A stretch of 14,003 bases of DNA, from the NCBI GenBank assembly GCA_946480655.1, contig CAMLKN010000035.1, positions 1 through 14,003 of the forward strand. The letters are read 5' to 3'. Made by a program: the position numbers and the translations under genes. This DNA comes from an uncultured Devosia sp. GTDB taxonomy: Bacteria; Pseudomonadota; Alphaproteobacteria; Rhizobiales; Devosiaceae. The notes under the pieces are model-generated. The model had not been told where the DNA came from and made no database searches. It saw only the letters and a list, made by a program, of their open reading frames with translations. Below, one piece after another: positions 6,149 to 14,003 of the stretch (its first letter is position 1; every line of letters starts with the position of its first letter).

Positions 6149-6649
6149 ATGCCCAACCTCGCCCTCCTGTTCTTCCCGCTGGCCATGGCGTTCGCGGCCT
6201 CGTCCGATCTGCTCACCATGCGCATCTCCAACAAGCTGGTCCTGCTTCTGGCAGCTGGCTTCGTCGCTGTGGCGCTGCTGGTCGAAATGCCGCTGCAGCA
6301 GTTTGCCATGCATGTTCTGTGTGCCTTCGTCGTGCTTGTTGTGGCGTTTGTGTTCTTCGCCCTGCGATGGATCGGTGGCGGCGATGCCAAGCTGGCGGCA
6401 GCGACCACGCTCTGGTTGGGCTTCGGCCTCACCCTGCCATACCTTGCCTATACGGCGCTGCTGGGTGGCGTACTGACCCTGGCCATCCTCTTCCTGCGGC
6501 GCATACCGATGTCGCCCGGCCTCGCATCGCTGCCGTGGCTGACGCGCCTGCATGATCCCAAGCAGGGCGTTCCTTATGGTATCGCCATGGCCGTGGCGGG
6601 CCTGCTCACCTATTCGAACACCGCCATTTTCGAGCGCCTCACCACCTGA
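6149..6649 (+). CDS. cpaA: Prepilin peptidase CpaA/TadV (A24 aspartic protease)
   Basis: 166 aa polytopic inner-membrane protease that removes leader peptides from Flp and TadE-type prepilins. It is the short form without the N-terminal methylase domain of PilD. The two catalytic aspartates are visible: D20 in ASSDLLTMRISN and D79 in the GGGDAK (GxGD) motif. Hydrophobic segments at about residues 4-18, 29-45, 52-72, 82-116 (two helices) and 139-155 give roughly six membrane spans. ATG 6149 has GGGGA 7 nt upstream. It lies 115 nt after flp, beyond the flp terminator, so it is expressed either by read-through or from its own weak promoter; a poor CtrA-like match overlaps the terminator T-run. 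A perfect hairpin follows, separating it from cpaB. Confidence 0.93.
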   Translation: MPNLALLFFPLAMAFAASSDLLTMRISNKLVLLLAAGFVAVALLVEMPLQQFAMHVLCAFVVLVVAFVFFALRWIGGGDAKLAAATTLWLGFGLTLPYLAYTALLGGVLTLAILFLRRIPMSPGLASLPWLTRLHDPKQGVPYGIAMAVAGLLTYSNTAIFERLTT

Positions 6650-6673
6650 CCGAACCATCCCGAATTTGTCATG

Positions 6674-6705
6674 AGCACGCGCGAAGACTTCGCGCGTGCT
6701 TTCTG
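6674..6705 (+). terminator. Hairpin, probable terminator after cpaA
   Basis: AGCACGCGCGAAG (6674-6686) and CTTCGCGCGTGCT (6688-6700) form a perfect 13-bp inverted repeat around a single A. In practice this is an 11-bp stem with an AGACT loop, followed by TTTCT. It lies 25 nt past the cpaA stop. The T-run is short but the stem is very stable. Confidence 0.7.
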
Positions 6706-6739
6706 TCGTTGGTGGGCGGCCGATTGCAAAACGCAAGCA

Positions 6740-6755
6740 TTCATAACTCGTTAAC
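6740..6755 (+). promoter_or_regulatory. CtrA-like site 1 upstream of cpaB
   Basis: TTCA-TAACTCG-TTAAC matches TTAA-N7-TTAAC with one mismatch and exact spacing. It lies 101 nt before the cpaB ATG and 35 nt (start to start) from a second box. Inferred from sequence only. Confidence 0.45.
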
Positions 6756-6774
6756 GCCTTTTGCAAAGGTCCGA

Positions 6775-6791
6775 TTAACTAAACCTTGACC
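6775..6791 (+). promoter_or_regulatory. CtrA-like site 2 upstream of cpaB
   Basis: TTAA-CTAAACC-TTGACC matches the CtrA consensus with one mismatch and exact spacing. The TTGACC half could double as a -35 element, an arrangement known for CtrA-activated promoters. The match includes the 9-mer CCGATTAAC (6771-6779) shared with the flp upstream box. It lies 65 nt before the cpaB ATG. Confidence 0.5.
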
Positions 6792-6855
6792 CTTTGCTTC
6801 CATAGTCCTGCCTGTGGAATTGGGCGCGTTATGCCCTGTGCAACCGGAGTGGGTC

Positions 6856-7764
6856 ATGAGACCGGCGCGTATTATCCTGTTGTTGGTAGCCTTGGTGGCC
6901 GGGTCGCTCGCAGCGTTTCTGGTGACGCGCGGCAGCCGTGCGCCGGCCCCCACCACCGAGGTTGTCACGCAGGTGGTTGAAGAGGCCAAGGCGCAGATCC
7001 TGGTTGCGAAGACCCCGATCGGGGTTGGGGAGCGGCTGAACAGCGAACGCCTCGAGTGGCAGGACTGGCCGGAAGGCGCGCTGCGTCCTGAATATGTCAC
7101 CATTGCCGCCATGCCGGACGCGCCCGCCCAGTTGACCGGCGCCGTGGCGCGGTTCGAGATCTTTCCCGGCGAGCCGATCCGGGAAGCCAAGCTGGTCCGT
7201 GCCGACCAGGGCTATCTCTCGGCTGTTCTCTCGCCCGGCAAGCGCGGCGTGTCGGTCACGGTCACCGCGGCCTCCAGCGCCGGCGGTTTTGTCGTCCCCA
7301 ACGATCATGTCGACGTCCTGCTCACCACCTCCTCGGCGGTTGGACAGCGCTCCGAAGTCATCCTCTCCAATGTGCGTGTCCTGGCCATCGGCAAACGGCT
7401 CGGGGAAATGGGCGTCACCGGCGGCGACGAAAGCGGCACGGCCGAAAGCCCCACGCCCACCACATTCGATAATTCCACCATCGCCACGCTGGAACTCGAT
7501 CCAGCCCAGGCCGAGACCCTCGTCAATGCCTCGACCCGCGGCCAGCTGAGCCTCACCCTGCGCTCGGTGGCTGATTTCAACCGCACCGATGCCGGTCCGG
7601 CGACCGCCAACCAGGCCGTCCGTCTCATCCGCTACGGCAAGGAACAGAGCGTCATGGCGGGGTCTTCAACCACGGACGTCGCCCAAGACTCCACCAGTGT
7701 GATGGGCGCGTCCGACAATCAAAGCCCGGTGGCGCCCGAAGCGCCCCAGGTCCTGCCGCAATAG
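6856..7764 (+). CDS. cpaB: Flp pilus assembly protein CpaB/RcpC
   Basis: 302 aa periplasmic, membrane-anchored component that works with the CpaC secretin channel. It has one N-terminal membrane segment (about residues 5-24, IILLLVALVAGSLAAFLV), a SAF-type domain starting near residue 47 (AQILVAKTPIGVGERLNSERLEW...), then an RcpC/CpaB region (VLSPGKRGVSVTVTAASSAGGFVVPNDHVDVLLT), and a low-complexity Ser/Thr/Pro-rich tail. The frame can be read from a GTG at 6814, but ATG 6856 is chosen. It starts just before the membrane helix, has CGGAG 6 nt upstream (6845-6849), and the extra 14 residues of the longer form look unlike a leader. It is first in the operon cpaB-cpaC-cpaE-cpaF-tadB-tadC, with only 10 nt before cpaC. 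Confidence 0.93.
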   Translation: MRPARIILLLVALVAGSLAAFLVTRGSRAPAPTTEVVTQVVEEAKAQILVAKTPIGVGERLNSERLEWQDWPEGALRPEYVTIAAMPDAPAQLTGAVARFEIFPGEPIREAKLVRADQGYLSAVLSPGKRGVSVTVTAASSAGGFVVPNDHVDVLLTTSSAVGQRSEVILSNVRVLAIGKRLGEMGVTGGDESGTAESPTPTTFDNSTIATLELDPAQAETLVNASTRGQLSLTLRSVADFNRTDAGPATANQAVRLIRYGKEQSVMAGSSTTDVAQDSTSVMGASDNQSPVAPEAPQVLPQ

Positions 7765-7774
7765 GGGCCAGACC

Positions 7775-9187
7775 ATGCTGAATTACGCCTCCACCAAAGC
7801 GCCCCGCCCTTGGACCCGCACCCTGCTGGCGGCCGGGCTCGCCACCCTGACACTTGCCTCCGCTGGCCTGTCCCCGGCCGCGGCGCAGACGCAGGCGCAG
7901 CTCACCATTGCCGGCAATGCCTATGGGGCCGTGCGCAAGGTCGAAGTGGAAATGAACAAGTCCATGATCGTCGACCTGCCGGCCGGCGTCGCGGAGGTGG
8001 TCGTTTCCCAGCCCAACATCGCCGCGGCCATCATGCGCAGCCGCACACGGGCCATCATCCAGGGGCTGGAAGAGGGCGCGACCAACATCATCTTCATCGA
8101 CGATGCCGGCCGCACCATCAGCGTGCTCGATGTCGACATCATCCTGCCGCCGCTCCAGGTGGGTCGCGCCCTCGAAGCGACCCTGGCGCGCGTCATTCCG
8201 GGCTCCAACATCAAGGTTGAGACCCTCACCAACAATTCGGTCAACGACAAGATCTACTTCGTCCTGACCGGCACGGTTCTGTCGGCCGAGGACAAGGCCA
8301 ACGCCGAAGCCATGGCCAATGCCATTGCCGACAGCGAGGGTGAAGGCAGCCTTATCCAGGTCATCGGTTCCCAGCAGGTCATGCTGCAGGTCACCGTTGC
8401 CGAAATCCGTCGCGACATTGCCAGCCAGCTTGGTATCAACCTGTCCGGCACGGCCACGATCGGCGATATCTCGGCTAGCTTCAATGGACCGACGGCACCC
8501 GCAAATCATGGTGTCGACGTGGGTTGGGCCAATGCGGACGTTCAGATCAATGCCGCAATTCGAGCCCTACAGGAGCGCGGCGCGGCGCGGACCCTTGCTC
8601 AGCCGACATTGACGGCAATGTCCGGCAACGAAGCCGATTTCCTTGTCGGCGGCGAAATCCGGTACCAGACCGGTGTCGATCCCAATACCGGCACGCCGAT
8701 CTACGCCTTGCGGGACTATGGCATCGGTCTGAATTTCACGCCCACCGTGCGGCGGAACGGAGCCATTGCCCTGCAGATGGAAACCGAGGTTTCCGAGCCG
8801 ATATCCGATCTCACCCTGGCCACGCGCAGGGCATCGACAACGGTGGAACTTCCGCCCGGCATGACCCTGGCCATCGGCGGGCTTCTTGACGAGCGCACCA
8901 GCCGTTCCGTCGATCAGATCCCGGGCCTGGGAGACATCCCGATCCTGGGCGCGCTCTTCCGTTCGACAGCCTATCAAACCCAGCAGACCGAACTGGTAAT
9001 CCTGGTGACGCCTTATCTGGTCTCCCCGTCGCCAGCCAATGCCATTGCTCTGCCCACAGACACCAGCAACATCACCAATGATGCCGAGGCCTTCTTCCTT
9101 GGCGCTCTCGAAAAGCGGTACGGCGTGGGCGCCACGGGCGAATTCCGGGCAGGGTTCTCCGGCTCCGTCGGTTTCGTGCTGGATTGA
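7775..9187 (+). CDS. cpaC: Outer-membrane secretin of the Tad pilus, CpaC/RcpA
   Basis: 470 aa protein forming the outer-membrane channel for the pilus. The signal peptide has cleavage near AAA-Q at residues 37-38 (SPAAAQTQ). The pilus-formation N-terminal domain spans about 42-125 (VEVEMNKSMIVDLP, VSQPNIAAAIMRSRTRAIIQG). A BON-like periplasmic domain covers about 130-200, and the secretin domain about 205-415. The family signature VDQIPGLGDIPILGALF is at 379-395, followed by TELVILVTPYLVSP. Length is normal. ATG 7775 lies 10 nt after cpaB with AGGGG upstream. The next gene is cpaE after 19 nt; the lipoprotein gene cpaD that usually sits here is absent. Confidence 0.95.
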   Translation: MLNYASTKAPRPWTRTLLAAGLATLTLASAGLSPAAAQTQAQLTIAGNAYGAVRKVEVEMNKSMIVDLPAGVAEVVVSQPNIAAAIMRSRTRAIIQGLEEGATNIIFIDDAGRTISVLDVDIILPPLQVGRALEATLARVIPGSNIKVETLTNNSVNDKIYFVLTGTVLSAEDKANAEAMANAIADSEGEGSLIQVIGSQQVMLQVTVAEIRRDIASQLGINLSGTATIGDISASFNGPTAPANHGVDVGWANADVQINAAIRALQERGAARTLAQPTLTAMSGNEADFLVGGEIRYQTGVDPNTGTPIYALRDYGIGLNFTPTVRRNGAIALQMETEVSEPISDLTLATRRASTTVELPPGMTLAIGGLLDERTSRSVDQIPGLGDIPILGALFRSTAYQTQQTELVILVTPYLVSPSPANAIALPTDTSNITNDAEAFFLGALEKRYGVGATGEFRAGFSGSVGFVLD

Positions 9188-9206
9188 TCGCGAAGAGGTA
9201 TAGGTC

Positions 9207-10481
9207 ATGAGTTTCCTCACCCAAGACAAGCCCCAGCCGGTCGAAGAGCCAGCCGCCGAAATCGCCTCCGGCGCGCGCCTGGTGCCGCGTATCACCATCC
9301 AGGCCTTCTGCGAGCATTCCCAGACGGCCCAGTTGGTTGAAAGCGCCATGCATGACCGACGTATGTCCAAGGTGGCCCTGACCACCCACAACGGTGGCAT
9401 CGACGGTGCGGTCGAGACCTACAAGTCCAACCCGACGCCCAATCTCATCATGGTCGAGACCACGCTCTCGCCCTCCGAGATTCCCCAGAGCCTTGAGCGC
9501 CTCGCCGAGGTTTGCGATGCCTCGACCCGCGTCATCGTGCTGGGTCATGTCAATGACGTGCTGCTCTATCGCGAGCTGATCCGCTCGGGCATTTCCGAAT
9601 ATATCGTGCTGCCCGCCACCTCCGCCGAGATCGTTACCGCGATCACCGAGCTCTATGCCGCCGAGGGCGCCGCCCCGATCGGGCGCACGGTGGGCTTCAT
9701 CTCGGCCAAGGGTGGCGCCGGCAGTTCCACCATTGCCCACAATGTCGCCTGGTCCATCGCCACCGGTCTCCGGCAGGATTGCCTCATCGTCGACATGGAC
9801 CTCGCCTTCGGCACCGCCGGCCTCAACTTCAACCAGGATCCGCCGCATGGCCTCGCCGATGCGGTGCTCGCCAACCAGAAGGTCGACCAGACCATGCTGG
9901 ACCGGCTGATGAGCAAGGCGGCCAACCATATCAACCTGCTGACGGCCCCGGCCGTCCTCGACCGTACCTGGGATTTCGAGGAGCGCGAATTCGAGGGGAT
10001 CATCGAGATCTGCCAGAAGAGCGTGCCGGTCATCGTGCTCGACATTCCTCACGCCTGGAATGCCTGGACGCGCCAGACCCTGGCCTCGATCGACGATGTC
10101 GTCATCGTCGCCGAACCGGACCTGGCCAATCTGCGCAATGCCAAGAACCTGGCCGATGCCATCAAGACGCTGCGGCCCACCGACAATGCGCCCAAGCTGG
10201 TGATCAACAAGCATGGCGTGCCGCGCCGGCCCGAAATCGGTGCCGGGGAGTTTGCCTCCTCGGTCGAATGCAGTCTGATCGGCCAGATCGGCTTTGACGC
10301 GGCCCTCTTCGGCACGGCGGCCAATAACGGCCAGATGATTGCCGAGGTGGCGGCCAACAACAAGGTCAACGACGTGTTTTCGTCCATCGGCATGCAGGTC
10401 ACCGGCCGGCAGGCCAGCCATGGCGGCGGCAAGGCGACGAGCCTGCTCAAGCTGCCGTCTCTGTTCAAGAAGCGGGCTTAA
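9207..10481 (+). CDS. cpaE: Tad pilus assembly protein CpaE/TadZ (ParA/MinD-type ATPase homologue)
   Basis: 424 aa cytoplasmic protein thought to place the Tad machine at the cell pole. Residues about 28-150 form a receiver-like (CheY-fold) domain without an obvious phosphorylation pattern. Residues about 160-400 are a MinD/ParA-type ATPase domain. The deviant Walker A reads KGGAGSST (168-175): the MinD-type signature lysine K168 is present, but the second lysine of KGGxGKT is serine (S173), as I recall for many CpaE/TadZ proteins. Switch-like segment VDMDLAFGTAGLNF follows. The C-terminus is basic (LLKLPSLFKKRA) and could contact membrane lipids, as in MinD. ATG 9207 with AGAGG 8 nt upstream; 19 nt after cpaC and 22 nt before cpaF. 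Confidence 0.93.
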   Translation: MSFLTQDKPQPVEEPAAEIASGARLVPRITIQAFCEHSQTAQLVESAMHDRRMSKVALTTHNGGIDGAVETYKSNPTPNLIMVETTLSPSEIPQSLERLAEVCDASTRVIVLGHVNDVLLYRELIRSGISEYIVLPATSAEIVTAITELYAAEGAAPIGRTVGFISAKGGAGSSTIAHNVAWSIATGLRQDCLIVDMDLAFGTAGLNFNQDPPHGLADAVLANQKVDQTMLDRLMSKAANHINLLTAPAVLDRTWDFEEREFEGIIEICQKSVPVIVLDIPHAWNAWTRQTLASIDDVVIVAEPDLANLRNAKNLADAIKTLRPTDNAPKLVINKHGVPRRPEIGAGEFASSVECSLIGQIGFDAALFGTAANNGQMIAEVAANNKVNDVFSSIGMQVTGRQASHGGGKATSLLKLPSLFKKRA

Positions 10482-10503
10482 AGACCGGGAACGTAGGGTT
10501 TAG

Positions 10504-11997
10504 ATGTTTGGCAAGCGCACCACATTCGGCGGCAATACTCCGGGACTGAGCGAGGCCCCGCGCCCGGTCGCCAGCCCGCCGCCGGCGGCCGCGCCTGCAC
10601 CCCCGCAGCGCCGCGCCAGCGATGGTGACGGCATGGGCGCTCGCATGCGCACCACCGACGAGGTGCTCGACGTCCGCGCCCCCGCCGATGCGCAGCGCGC
10701 CAAGGAATATTTCCAGACCAAGTCGGCCATCTTCAACGCGCTGATCGACTCGATCGACTTGAGCCAGCTCGCCACCATGGAGAGCCAGGCGGCGCGCGAG
10801 GAAATCCGCGACATCGTCGCCGAGATCATCGCGCTCAAATCCATCGTCATGTCCATTTCCGAGCAGGAAGACCTGCTCGAGGACATCTGTAACGACGTGC
10901 TCGGCTATGGTCCGCTCGAGCCGCTGCTGGCCCGCGACGACATCGCCGACATCATGGTGAACGGGTCGCAGAAGTGCTACATTGAAGTCGGTGGCAAGGT
11001 GCGCCTCACCAATGTGCGCTTCCGCGATGATGCGCATCTGATGAATGTCTGCCAGCGCATCGTGTCCCAGGTCGGACGCCGCGTGGACGAAGGCTCGCCC
11101 ATCTGCGACGCCCGTCTGCCAGATGGTTCCCGCGTCAACGTCATCGCCCCGCCGCTGGCCATCGACGGCGCCGCGCTCACCATCCGTAAGTTCAAGAAGG
11201 ACAAGCTGACCCTCCAGCAGCTGGTCAAGTACAATTCCATCTCGCCCGAAGGCGCCGAAGTGCTGCGCATCCTGGGCCGCGTGCGGGCCAATGTGCTGAT
11301 CTCGGGCGGTACCGGCTCGGGCAAGACCACGCTGCTCAACTGTTTGACCGCCTTCATCGAGAAGGACGAGCGCGTCATCACCTGCGAAGACTCGGCCGAA
11401 CTTCAGCTCCAGCAGCCCCATGTGGTGCGTCTCGAAACCCGCCCGCCCAACCTCGAGGGCGAGGGCGAGATCACCATGCGCGATCTCATCAAGAACTGCC
11501 TGCGTATGCGCCCCGAACGCATCATCGTCGGCGAAGTCCGCGGCCCGGAGGCCTTCGACCTCCTCCAGGCCATGAATACCGGCCACGATGGCTCGATGGG
11601 CACGCTGCACGCCAACAGCCCGCGCGAGGCCCTGAGCCGTCTCGAATCCATGATCACCATGGGCGGTTACGCCCTGCCCAGCCGCACCATCCGCGAAATG
11701 ATCGTCTCGTCGATCGACGTCATCGTCCAGGCCGCCCGCCTGCGCGACGGCTCGCGTCGCATCACCCACATTTCCGAAGTGCTTGGCATGGAAGGCGATG
11801 TCATCGTCACCCAGGACGTGTTCGTCTATGACATCCTGGGCGAAGACGCCAATGGCATGCTGCTCGGCAAGCACCGCTCGACTGGCATCACCAAGCCGCA
11901 GTTCACCGAGCGCGCCCGCTATTTCAACGAGGAAGCCAATCTCGTCGAGGCGCTCGAAAAGGCCAATACCGAGCAGCACGAGATTCTGGGGCGCTGA
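10504..11997 (+). CDS. cpaF: Tad pilus motor ATPase CpaF/TadA
   Basis: 497 aa secretion-type hexameric ATPase that powers pilus assembly (and, in Tad systems, possibly retraction) at the inner membrane. After a flexible Pro/Ala-rich stretch (about 15-40) comes an N-terminal domain (about 60-255) and the RecA-like domain: Walker A GGTGSGKT (268-275), Asp box CEDSAELQL (294-302), Walker B region [13 protein letters not shown] (338-350) and His box [12 protein letters not shown] (361-372). All expected catalytic motifs are intact and length is normal. ATG 10504 with AGGG 5 nt upstream. The tadB start follows after 2 nt, consistent with tight coupling to the platform proteins. Confidence 0.96.
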   Translation: MFGKRTTFGGNTPGLSEAPRPVASPPPAAAPAPPQRRASDGDGMGARMRTTDEVLDVRAPADAQRAKEYFQTKSAIFNALIDSIDLSQLATMESQAAREEIRDIVAEIIALKSIVMSISEQEDLLEDICNDVLGYGPLEPLLARDDIADIMVNGSQKCYIEVGGKVRLTNVRFRDDAHLMNVCQRIVSQVGRRVDEGSPICDARLPDGSRVNVIAPPLAIDGAALTIRKFKKDKLTLQQLVKYNSISPEGAEVLRILGRVRANVLISGGTGSGKTTLLNCLTAFIEKDERVITCEDSAELQLQQPHVVRLETRPPNLEGEGEITMRDLIKNCLRMRPERIIVGEVRGPEAFDLLQAMNTGHDGSMGTLHANSPREALSRLESMITMGGYALPSRTIREMIVSSIDVIVQAARLRDGSRRITHISEVLGMEGDVIVTQDVFVYDILGEDANGMLLGKHRSTGITKPQFTERARYFNEEANLVEALEKANTEQHEILGR

Positions 11998-11999
11998 GC

Positions 12000-12974
12000 A
12001 TGACCACCATCCTGCTCCTGGTTCTGTTTGTCGTCACCATCGGCGCCGCCGGCTTTGCGCTGGTGCCGTCGGCTCTGGGCAACAAGCGGGCCGAGGCCCG
12101 CATGAAGGCCTTTCAGGGCGACATCCGCGCCAACCGGCAGAACGCCGATGCCAGCCGCGTCCGCGAAACCCGCCGCAAGAGCGTGCAGCAGGCCCTCAAA
12201 TCCCAGACTGACGAGATCAATGCCAGGAAGCGCCTGACCCTCGACAAACTGATCTTCCAGGCTGGCATGACCATCAAGCCGGCGACCTTCATCCGCAACA
12301 GCGCCATTTTCGGCGCCGGTCTGTTCGTGGTCCTGTTCATCGCCCAGGTGCCGTTCTATTTCGCCGCCATCTTCGCCGTGGCCGGCGCCTACCTGCTGCC
12401 GCGCATGTATGTGTCGCACAAGCGCAAGCGCTACCAGGACAGGTATCTCGACGAATTGCCCAATGCCATCGAGGCCATTGTGCGCGGCGTCAAGACCGGC
12501 CTGCCGCTCAACGATTCCATGCGCGTCGTCGCCAAGGACACCAAGGAGCCGGTCAAATCCGAATTTGCCCGCGTGCTCGACCAGCAGAGCTTCGGCTTTT
12601 CCATGACCGAGGCGGTGCAGATCCTGCTCGAGCGCGTGCCGCTGCCCGAAGTCAACTTCTTCGTCGTGGTGATTTCCGTGCAGCAACAGGCCGGCGGCAA
12701 TCTCTCCGAAGCGCTCGGCAACCTCGCCCGCGTGCTGCGTAACCGCAAGAAGATGAAGGCCAAGGTCAAGGCCATGAGCTCGGAAGCCAAGGCCTCTGCG
12801 GGCATTATCGGTTCGCTGCCGATCGTGGTGGCCGTTCTGGTCTCGCTGGTTTCGCCCAGCTATCTGATCCCGCTCTTCGCCACGCCCGTGGGCAATGTGT
12901 GCCTGGGCGTCGGCGTGGTCATGATGGCGGCCGGCGTCTTCGTCATGAACCGCATGGTTCAGTTCGAGATCTAG
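12000..12974 (+). CDS. tadB: Tad inner-membrane platform protein TadB (CpaG)
   Basis: 324 aa type II secretion F-domain protein that, with TadC, anchors the CpaF motor and carries pilin into the fibre. Membrane segments: about residues 3-24, a hairpin at about 98-138, and two at the C-terminus (about 268-292 and 298-316). The cytoplasmic GspF-type helical domain lies at about 150-260 (LDELPNAIEAIVRGVKTGLPLNDSMRVVA ... QQQAGGNLSEALGNLARVLRNRKKMKAKVKAMS). The start overlaps almost directly with the cpaF stop (2 nt gap). The stop is 13 nt before tadC. The gene is called cpaG in Caulobacter-based naming. Confidence 0.94.
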   Translation: MTTILLLVLFVVTIGAAGFALVPSALGNKRAEARMKAFQGDIRANRQNADASRVRETRRKSVQQALKSQTDEINARKRLTLDKLIFQAGMTIKPATFIRNSAIFGAGLFVVLFIAQVPFYFAAIFAVAGAYLLPRMYVSHKRKRYQDRYLDELPNAIEAIVRGVKTGLPLNDSMRVVAKDTKEPVKSEFARVLDQQSFGFSMTEAVQILLERVPLPEVNFFVVVISVQQQAGGNLSEALGNLARVLRNRKKMKAKVKAMSSEAKASAGIIGSLPIVVAVLVSLVSPSYLIPLFATPVGNVCLGVGVVMMAAGVFVMNRMVQFEI

Positions 12975-12987
12975 GGCAGGGGGCATC

Positions 12988-14001
12988 ATGAACATTGTCG
13001 AACTGCTCACCCAACGGGACTTCCTCATCGCCGTCCTGGCCGCCGTCTCGGCGGCTGCCGTCGTCTTCACCTTCGGCTCGACGCTGATCGTCAAGCAGGA
13101 GATGAAGGGTCGCATCAAGCGTGTTGCGGTCGAGCGCGACCGCATGCGGGCAGAGGAAATGGCGCGCTTGCGCGGTGGCAATGCCAATCCCGACGGGCGC
13201 ACCTCGATCCGGCGCGGCACCGAAGCCAAGTCCTACATGAAGCGGGCCGTGGAACGTTTCGACCTCAAGAAAGCGTTCCAGGACGATACGACAGTGGACA
13301 AGTTGGCCATGGCGGGCCTGCGCGGGCAGGGGGAACTGACCAAGTTCCTGTTCCAGCGTCTCGCCTATCCGGTCGCCATCTTTGCGGTTGCCGCGGTTTA
13401 TCTGCTCATCCTTGCGCCGGGCGAGCGGCCGGTCTATCTCAACCTCGTCTATGCCATCGGCGCGGGCCTCTTGGGCGCCTATCTGCCCGTCATCCTCCTT
13501 AGCAACAAGACGCAGAAGCGCCAGGCGTCCATCCGCCGCTCATGGCCCGATTGCCTCGACTTGCTGCTGCTCTGCGTCGAGGCCGGCATGTCGATGGAAC
13601 ACGCCTTCAAGCGCGTCGCCAAGGAAATCGGGGCGCAGTCGGCCGAGCTGGCCGAGGAACTGACGCTCACCACTGCCGAACTGAGCTTCCTCGAAGATCG
13701 CACCCGCGCCTATGACAATCTGGGCAAGCGCACCGGTCTCGACAACGTCAAGTCGGTGATGACCGCCCTCATCCAGGCCGACCGCTACGGCACTTCCGTG
13801 GGCCAGGCGCTGCGCGTCATGGCCGAGGAAGGCCGCGAGGCCCGCATGATGGAAGCCGAAAAGAAGGCCGCCGCCCTGCCGCCCAAGCTGACCGTGCCGT
13901 TGATCGTCTTCTTCCTGCCGGTGCTGTTCATCGTCATCCTCTCGCCGGCCATGATCAAGGTCTTCTCGGGCTCCGTCGCCAGCACGGTGGGCGGCGGCTG
14001 A
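12988..14001 (+). CDS. tadC: Tad inner-membrane platform protein TadC (CpaH)
   Basis: 337 aa paralogue of TadB and its likely partner in the inner-membrane platform. An N-terminal helix (about 12-34) is followed by a charged, Arg/Lys/Glu-rich cytoplasmic stretch (about 38-110), a helical hairpin (about 125-171), the GspF-type domain (about 185-295: SWPDCLDLLLLCVEAGMSMEHAFKRVAKE ... YGTSVGQALRVMAEEGREARMMEAEKKAAALPPKLTVP), and a C-terminal helix (about 303-325) ending in TVGGG. It is complete: TGA stop at 13999-14001, two bases before the window ends. AGGGGG (12978-12983) lies 4 nt before the ATG. Called cpaH in Caulobacter naming; further tad genes such as tadD may follow beyond the window. 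Confidence 0.94.
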   Translation: MNIVELLTQRDFLIAVLAAVSAAAVVFTFGSTLIVKQEMKGRIKRVAVERDRMRAEEMARLRGGNANPDGRTSIRRGTEAKSYMKRAVERFDLKKAFQDDTTVDKLAMAGLRGQGELTKFLFQRLAYPVAIFAVAAVYLLILAPGERPVYLNLVYAIGAGLLGAYLPVILLSNKTQKRQASIRRSWPDCLDLLLLCVEAGMSMEHAFKRVAKEIGAQSAELAEELTLTTAELSFLEDRTRAYDNLGKRTGLDNVKSVMTALIQADRYGTSVGQALRVMAEEGREARMMEAEKKAAALPPKLTVPLIVFFLPVLFIVILSPAMIKVFSGSVASTVGGG

Positions 14002-14003
14002 GG

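Noticed and set aside
6814..6855. Upstream GTG start that would extend CpaB by 14 residues
   Set aside because: No ribosome site at the right distance and a leader unlike CpaB; ATG 6856 has CGGAG 6 nt upstream and begins just before the membrane helix.
9072..13229. Long minus-strand frames (449, 504 and 436 codons) opposite cpaE, cpaF and tadB
   Set aside because: Same GC-bias shadow effect: low-complexity His/Asp/Gly/Ala-rich translations, no ribosome sites, and strong homology on the other strand.

Overview
This 14 kb window is GC-rich and densely coded. It looks like part of an alphaproteobacterial chromosome, most likely Hyphomicrobiales and possibly Devosia-like. That placement is an inference from base composition, the cpa-type order of the pilus genes and TTAA-N7-TTAA-like (CtrA-type) promoter boxes. 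There is no rRNA, tRNA, CRISPR array, transposase or phage gene.

Left part (1-3671): a pyrimidine/nucleoside salvage operon on the plus strand, deoA (truncated by the window edge), deoB and upp, packed with 3 and 23 nt between genes. It converges on a minus-strand HAD-family phosphatase. The 156 nt between them hold a hairpin-rich, apparently repetitive element.

Middle and right (3741-14001): a Tad/Flp type IVc pilus locus arranged around divergent promoters. On the minus strand lie two overlapping TadE-like pseudopilin genes and a small exported protein that is only the N-terminal domain of a CpaC secretin. On the plus strand lie flp (pilin), cpaA (prepilin peptidase), cpaB, cpaC (secretin), cpaE (TadZ-like), cpaF (TadA motor ATPase), cpaG/tadB and cpaH/tadC (inner-membrane platform). 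CpaA should process Flp and the TadE proteins, TadB/TadC with CpaF should drive assembly, CpaC with CpaB should form the outer-membrane channel, and CpaE should place the machine. Hairpins end the flp and cpaA transcripts, so abundant pilin can be uncoupled from the apparatus operon that starts at cpaB.

The most interesting signals are regulatory. One-mismatch matches to the CtrA consensus occur upstream of flp, of cpaB (two boxes) and of the tadE pair, suggesting that one cell-cycle regulator controls all three units. A 22-codon reading frame with a good Shine-Dalgarno sequence lies in the flp upstream region. cpaD is missing from its usual place between cpaC and cpaE. I see no clearly new molecular system; this is a recognisable Tad locus with several features worth checking.
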